Both the position numbers and the translations under genes were made by a program. The notes under the pieces are model-generated. The model ran no database searches. It was not told the DNA's origin and saw only the letters and a list, made by a program, of their open reading frames with translations. From assembly GCF_010183535.1 (NCBI RefSeq), contig NC_071329.1, forward strand, positions 4,898,001 to 4,962,000: a stretch of 64,000 nt of DNA. Reading direction: 5' to 3'. Shown piece after piece: positions 59,548 through 64,000 of this stretch. The DNA is from Caenorhabditis remanei. Its lineage: Eukaryota; Nematoda; Chromadorea; Rhabditida; Rhabditidae. The stretch's first letter is position 1. The number at the start of each line of letters is the position of its first letter.

Positions 59548-62109
59548 ATGAAATACCTATTCTGGGCTCATCTCGGCAAAGAAATCACAAAATTCGGATT
59601 CTATTTGACCGCGTTTTCCTCCACACTTTTCATTATTCTCACTCTTTTTTATGTGAAGGAAAAGATTGGAAGCTATCGATACTTGTTACTATTGCTACCG
59701 ATTACTGGATTCCTTTTGGCATCTTTTGAGTATATGCTTGACTTGGTAAGCTCGCTTTATCGCAATTTGAGTGAGATAAGATACGCAGAGAAACACGAGT
59801 GTCTGACTGTCTGCGCGCTCCCTTTCTCTCTTCCTATCCTCTAAACTTCTACAGCTCATATCTCCGCAGCCTGAATTCTATCAAAAAGTGGTTAACTAAC
59901 AAATTCTGCGTGTTGAAATTCTACACATTTTGCTACTTGACATTATTTTGATATCTTTTTTCCCTGCAGAGATACAAGTGGTGAAAGTTTAGAAGGGTGA
60001 GAGAGAGAGAGAGCAGACAGTTAGACACTCTTGCTTCTCTGCGTCTTGTCTCACGTTGAAAAGACGTATGGAAGGCATCGATAGACTTTATTATTGAAAT
60101 TTTTATAATTTTTAACTATGGAGAGATGCAGAGAAGTTAGAGTGTCTGACTGTCTGCTATCACTACCTGGTCTCTAAAGCTCTACCGCTCATATCTACCC
60201 AGCATGAAACACAATCAAAAAGTTGTTAACTAACAAAATATGCGTCTTGAAATTCTACACATTTTACTACATGACATTTTTTCGGTATCATTTTTCCCTG
60301 AGGAGATACAAGCGTTGCAAGTTTAGAAGAGTGTCTACCTGTCTGCGCTCTCTCTCTCTCTCACCCTTCAAAACTTCTACCGCTCATATCTCCCCAGCCT
60401 GAAACGCTATCAAAAAATTTTCAACTACCAAAATCTGCGCCTTGAAATTTTACATATTTCACTTTTTGACATATTTTTGATATCATTTTTCCCTCGGGAG
60501 ATACAAGCGTTTAAAGGTGAGCAGGGTGAGAGAGAGCGCGCAGACAGTCAGAACCTCTAGCTTCTCTGCGTCTTGCCACACGTTGAAAAGGCGTATGGAA
60601 GGCATCGATAAACTTCATTTCGGAAAACTTCAATTATGGAGATACGCAGAGAAACGAGCGTGCCTGACTGTCAGCGCGCTCTCTTTCTCACTCCCTCTTT
60701 CTCTTTACACTCTAAACATCTACAGCTCCTATTTCCGCAGCCTGAAATACTATCAAAAAGTGGTTAACTAACAAATTTTGCGTCTTGAAATTCTACACAT
60801 TTTGCTACTTGGCATCTTTTTGATATCATTTATCCCTGCAGAGATACAAGCGCTTAAAGGTGAACAAGGTGAGAGAGAGAGAGCGCAGACAGTCAGACAC
60901 TCTAGCTTCTCTGCGTCTCTATTACAGTTCTTCCACTGCTACAACCACGCGCTCGTCCACTTCCGATTCACCAGCTTCCAAAGCCTGTCATATGAAGTCA
61001 ACACAAGTTTTCTATCCCTCTTCCCTGGACTCTACGGTGCAACTATTTCCACATTAGCTCTCCAGTTTGTCTATCGATACTGGCTGATTTTTCAGTATGG
61101 CTTAGAAATCCAAAACTCCAAAACTAGTCCCCCTTTTTTTAGACCGCACAACATCCACCGCTTCTTCGACGGGCCCCGCTTCATATTCCCCGTATTCTAT
61201 ACACTTTTCACCGGTGCCACCTGGTTTTCCGGCTCAATTTTGTTCACCAGACTAGACTCGAAATGTGTGAAATATCTGGAAAAAGAGATATTGAATTGTT
61301 ATGGATTAGTGATAGCTGAGCAGCCAGCGCTAGCTTTCGTCGCCTACGACAATAATGGAGATCTCCGTTGGGAGAGTTTGGTTGGGATGGGGTCGATGAG
61401 TAGCTCGATGGTAGGAGTAGCTTGTCCAGTAGAGCACACATGCTTCTTTTCAGACTTTTCAATACGCTATAATCATCTATTGTGCATGTATTATGGGTTT
61501 GAAAATGCAGGAAAAGATTGCGATGCTTTCATCGAAATCTCAGAGGATGCACCGCCAATTCTATCATGCTTTGGTAATTCAGGTATGACCGACAAACCTC
61601 TTCTTTGATTTTCTAGGCCATCACTGTGTTCCAGATAACTGCTCCATCAATCACCTTGTTCTCCCCTGTATTCTTACTGTTTTTCGCGCCATATCTTGAT
61701 ATCGAAATGAGCTTCCCTGGAATATTTATGAGTGCATCTGCTTGCTATCCAGCTATGGATATACTCATTATGATTTATATGGCAACGTTTTATAAGAATG
61801 CGTTGATAGGTAGCGAGATATAAGAGACGGAGAGAGAAACTAGAGTGTCTGTCTGTCTGCGCGCTCTCTCTCTCTCAGAGCGCGCAGACAGCTAGACACT
61901 CTCATTTCTCTGCGTCTCTCCACATTTGAAGTTTCCAGATTTCCTGAAAACCGTATTACTGATGAATCGGGGAACAACGCAAAAGATTAAAAGTGTGATA
62001 CAGAGATATCAAGAGACTCAGATGGTGAGTCAACAAAAAACTTTATAAATAAAAAATCAGTGATTTACAGAACACAGTAACCACAAGAGCTACAAGACCG
62101 GATAACTGA
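59548..62109 (+). CDS. Str-superfamily chemoreceptor (7TM), six exons, 372 aa
   Basis: Exons: 59548-59745, 60928-61410, 61454-61573, 61617-61809, 61939-62024 and 62071-62109; all phases agree. Seven membrane segments are visible: KFGFYLTAFSSTLFIILTLF, YRYLLLLLPITGFLLASFEY, GLYGATISTLALQFVYRYW, FIFPVFYTLFTGATWFSG, QYAIIIYCACIM, APSITLFSPVFLLFFAPYL and CYPAMDILIMIYMATFY. YG at TM3, the HRQFYHAL-type segment before TM6 and YP.MD in TM7 are Str/Srj/Srd-type landmarks. Such receptors are G-protein-coupled chemosensory receptors on neuron cilia; ligand unknown. ATG 59548 gives a length near the family norm; an in-frame ATG at 59437 would add 37 residues. Intron 1 (1182 bp) is filled with repeats. 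Intact as modelled. Confidence 0.85.
59746..60927. repeat. Intron 1 repeats: GTGTCTGACTGTCTGCGC arrays
   Basis: Four or more diverged copies of a unit of about 250-300 bp. It contains CGCAGAGAAACACGAGTGTC, (CT)n, ACCGCTCATATCTCC, ATCAAAAAGTGGTTAACTAAC and the reverse-oriented GCGCAGACAGTCAGACACTC. Copies alternate in orientation at their ends, so parts can pair as hairpins. No exon is seen inside. Confidence 0.7.
61826..61918. repeat. Short palindromic repeat in intron 4
   Basis: ACTAGAGTGTCTGTCTGTCTGCGCGC pairs with GCGCGCAGACAGCTAGACACTC around a (CT)n centre. This is the same repeat family as in intron 1. Confidence 0.75.
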
Positions 62110-62234
62110 TTCTTCAAAGTTGTTTCTAGAAATGATGCGAACATTCTTTAAGGCAATAATCCATAAATTGTATATATTTCAAAAAGTACCGGAGTCGCTA
62201 CTCACATAAACTCTTTTAAAAACATTTGTGTAGG

Positions 62235-63106
62235 CTTAAAACCATACTTGCAAACCGGGCCGAAACGGGCCGACACGGGCCGGCTCGTAACTCTCTTCAA
62301 ACTCAATATTATGCGCTGAAAAATATAACAAAATGTAGATCTCGACCAGAGTTGAGCGGAATGCGGTTTTTGAAATGGCGGAAGGCGGAATTGAAAATAT
62401 ATCGGCGGAAAGCGGGGAGCGGAAGGCGGGAGCAAAAATTTTTTGGCGGAAGGCGGAAGGCGAAAAGCGGAATGAAACAAAAATGCCAAAAGGCGGAAGG
62501 CGGAATACAATGTCGCTTTCAAAAATACGATGTTGGCCTTATATTGTAATAAAAAACACTAAAATGATTAAACTTGTGTTAATTTTTGTTTTTTCGGTAA
62601 ACACTGATAGCATTGCTGCAAAAAACCTCAAAAATATCAGGAAATTGGAATAGGTGATCAAATTTTTCAAGCTGAGGAAAAAATCTTTAAACAGCGGAAA
62701 GCGGAAGGCGGAAAGAAAAAAGTGGCGGAAAGCGGAAGGCGGAAAGAAAAAAGTGGCGGAAAGCGGAAGGCGGAAAGAAAAAAGTGGCGGAAAGCGGAAA
62801 GCGGAAGGCGGAAGGCGGAATTCCGCTCAACTCTGATTTCGACGAGTTCTATGTCGGTGACCTAATACGGGCCGGATGACTATTCGTTAATGTGCCGCGG
62901 GCCGGGCTAGAATCGCTTTTTTGGTCATTTTTGCAATTTTTGACACTTTTTCCCGGCCCACGGCACATTAACGAATTGCCATCCGGTCCGTAGTAGGTCA
63001 TGGGCATAGATCTCGTCAAGATCTACATTTTGGTATATTTTTCAGCGCATAATATTGTGTTTGAAGCGAGTTACGCGTCGGCCCAGTTTGAAAGTATGCT
63101 TAAAAC
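62235..63106. mobile_element. Palindromic MITE with 8-bp target duplication, copy 1
   Basis: Element 62243-63098 starts CATACTTGCAAACCGGGCCG and ends CGGCCCAGTTTGAAAGTATG. It is flanked by a perfect 8-bp duplication CTTAAAAC (62235-62242, 63099-63106). The arms (GGGCCGGATG, TTCGTTAATGTGCCGCGGGC and complements) fold back along most of the length. It is interrupted by the hAT-like MITE 62347-62835; without that it is about 360 bp. Confidence 0.85.
62339..62843. mobile_element. hAT-like MITE with GGAAGGCGGAAAGC repeats, copy 3
   Basis: Element 62347-62835 (489 bp) starts CAGAGTTGAGCGGAA and ends TTCCGCTCAACTCTG. The 8-bp flanks are ATCTCGAC (62339-62346) and ATTTCGAC (62836-62843), 7 of 8 identical. 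The interior carries GCGGAAGGCGGAA and AAAGTGGCGGAAAGCGGAAG arrays on both sides of a unique AT-rich centre. Nested in the palindromic MITE. Confidence 0.85.
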
Positions 63107-63402
63107 CTCATAACCTTGTGCAAAATTAATGAATACAGTTGCAGTTCTAAAAATGTGAGGTGTAGGTCAAACTTTCTGCAGTATTATGGATTCTGAGAAA
63201 TAAGAACAGATACTCCTCTTCGATTTTCATTATTTATGAAATTTAATTTTTCCCCGTGAATCTTTTTTTCTCTGTCGACCCCATAAGAAAAAACAAGTTC
63301 AAAAAGTAGAGCACGTGAACTGAGATCTGTCTCCACGATACAACAAAATTCATTCCCAAAGATTCCACCAAAAACCGTAAAAGAATACTCGAACAAATCA
63401 CT
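63107..63402. other. Upstream region of the last gene
   Basis: AT-rich, no repeat recognised; should include the promoter of the gene starting at 63403. Confidence 0.4.
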
Positions 63403-63459
63403 ATGGATTTGAGAGTGGAATTTGCAGCCGCCGCCCCTAATGCTGATGATATTATAGAA
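63403..63459 (+). CDS. First exon of a gene leaving the window
   Basis: ATG 63403 opens a 19-codon exon (MDLRVEFAAAAPNADDIIE) ending at a GAA|GTAAGT donor at 63460. No family can be called from so little. A TTTTCAG at about 63536 could start a short second exon ending in TAA at 63571, but the following intron with a MITE makes a longer gene more likely. Confidence 0.5.
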
Positions 63460-63653
63460 GTAAGTCTATTGAAAATTACAATTTTTGAATTTTCAAAGAG
63501 AAAAACAAAACTTCGAAAAATAGTTTAGTTTTCAGATCTTTTTTTCTCTGTCGCAAATGTTGCATTTGTAAAATATACCTAGTACCACACTTTTGCTGTT
63601 AACAGTTTGGTGTTTATCATTTTCCTGAATTGTTACCTATTACGTATTTATAG

Positions 63654-64000
63654 CATACTTGCAAACCGGGCCGAAACGGGCCGCCCAGGGCCGACGCGTA
63701 ACTCGCTTCAAACGCAATATTATGATTTGAAAAAATATACCAAAATATAGATCTCGACGAGTTCTATGCCCATGACCTACTACGGGCCGGATGGCTATTC
63801 GTTAATGTGCCGCGGGCCGGGAAAAAGTGCCAAAAAACGCGAAAATGGCCAAAAAAGCCATTCTAGCCCGGCCCGCGGCACATTAACGAATAGCCATCCG
63901 GCCAGTAGTGGGTCACGGACATAGAACTCGTCGAGATCTACATTTTGGTATATTTTTTAGCTCATAATATTGAGTTTGAAGCGAGTTACGCGCCGGCCCG
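63654..64000. mobile_element. Palindromic MITE, copy 2 (runs off the window)
   Basis: Starts CATACTTGCAAACCGGGCCG like the element at 62243 and folds back through GGGCCGGATGGCTATTCG and its complement. The right terminus is outside the window, so the target duplication (left side ATTTATAG) cannot be checked. Confidence 0.8.

Overview
The window looks like a repeat-rich arm region of a Caenorhabditis-type nematode genome. Supporting signs are the very short introns (46-56 bp) with gtgagt donors and ttttcag acceptors, the F-box/FBA_2 and Str-type chemoreceptor families, a nematode-style BEL/Pao element, and many palindromic MITEs. Nothing prokaryotic is visible. Layout: (1) 1-15.2 kb is a tandem array, period about 3.8 kb, of head-to-head (divergent) F-box/FBA_2 gene pairs. 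Three pairs (3180-7585, 8844-11380, 12658-15198) and the tail of another gene (1-738) are present. One gene is split by a Helitron-like insertion, one is a pseudogene, four look intact. A solo LTR between pairs was copied with the array. (2) 15.5-20.6 kb holds a Maverick/Polinton-type packaging ATPase gene. Its last codons are interrupted by a complete 3766-bp DNA transposon with 34-bp inverted repeats starting CACAGTC, a perfect 5-bp target duplication (CAATG), and one 841-aa transposase whose motif order and spacing match the RAG1/Transib catalytic core. The transposase also carries an internal PHD-like zinc finger. (3) 20.5-33.6 kb is a graveyard of relic genes (a 3'-5' exonuclease family), palindromic MITEs and a 1.78-kb foldback. 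(4) 33593-46254 is a complete, very young BEL/Pao retrovirus-like element: LTRs identical by eye, GTCCC target duplication, and one 2962-codon gag-protease-RT-RNase H-integrase-envelope ORF. Behind it lie a sense zinc-knuckle ORF and, on the opposite strand, two small two-exon genes, one encoding a signal peptide plus a type I membrane protein. (5) 46.3-57 kb is repeats plus an almost intact non-LTR retrotransposon (about 50.03-53.86 kb) with one extra A in ORF2. (6) 57.1-62.1 kb has two ordinary host genes: an unrecognised 269-aa protein in four exons, and a six-exon Str-superfamily chemoreceptor. A third gene starts at 63403 and leaves the window. How it fits together: most of the DNA is mobile. 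The strongest candidates for something undescribed are the RAG1-like transposon with a built-in PHD-like finger, and the antisense spliced accessory genes in the envelope-bearing BEL element. A third pattern is a hAT-like MITE family (three copies with 8-bp target duplications) that carries a different internal minisatellite in each copy. All statements rest on reading the sequence by eye and on general family knowledge; no database search was run.
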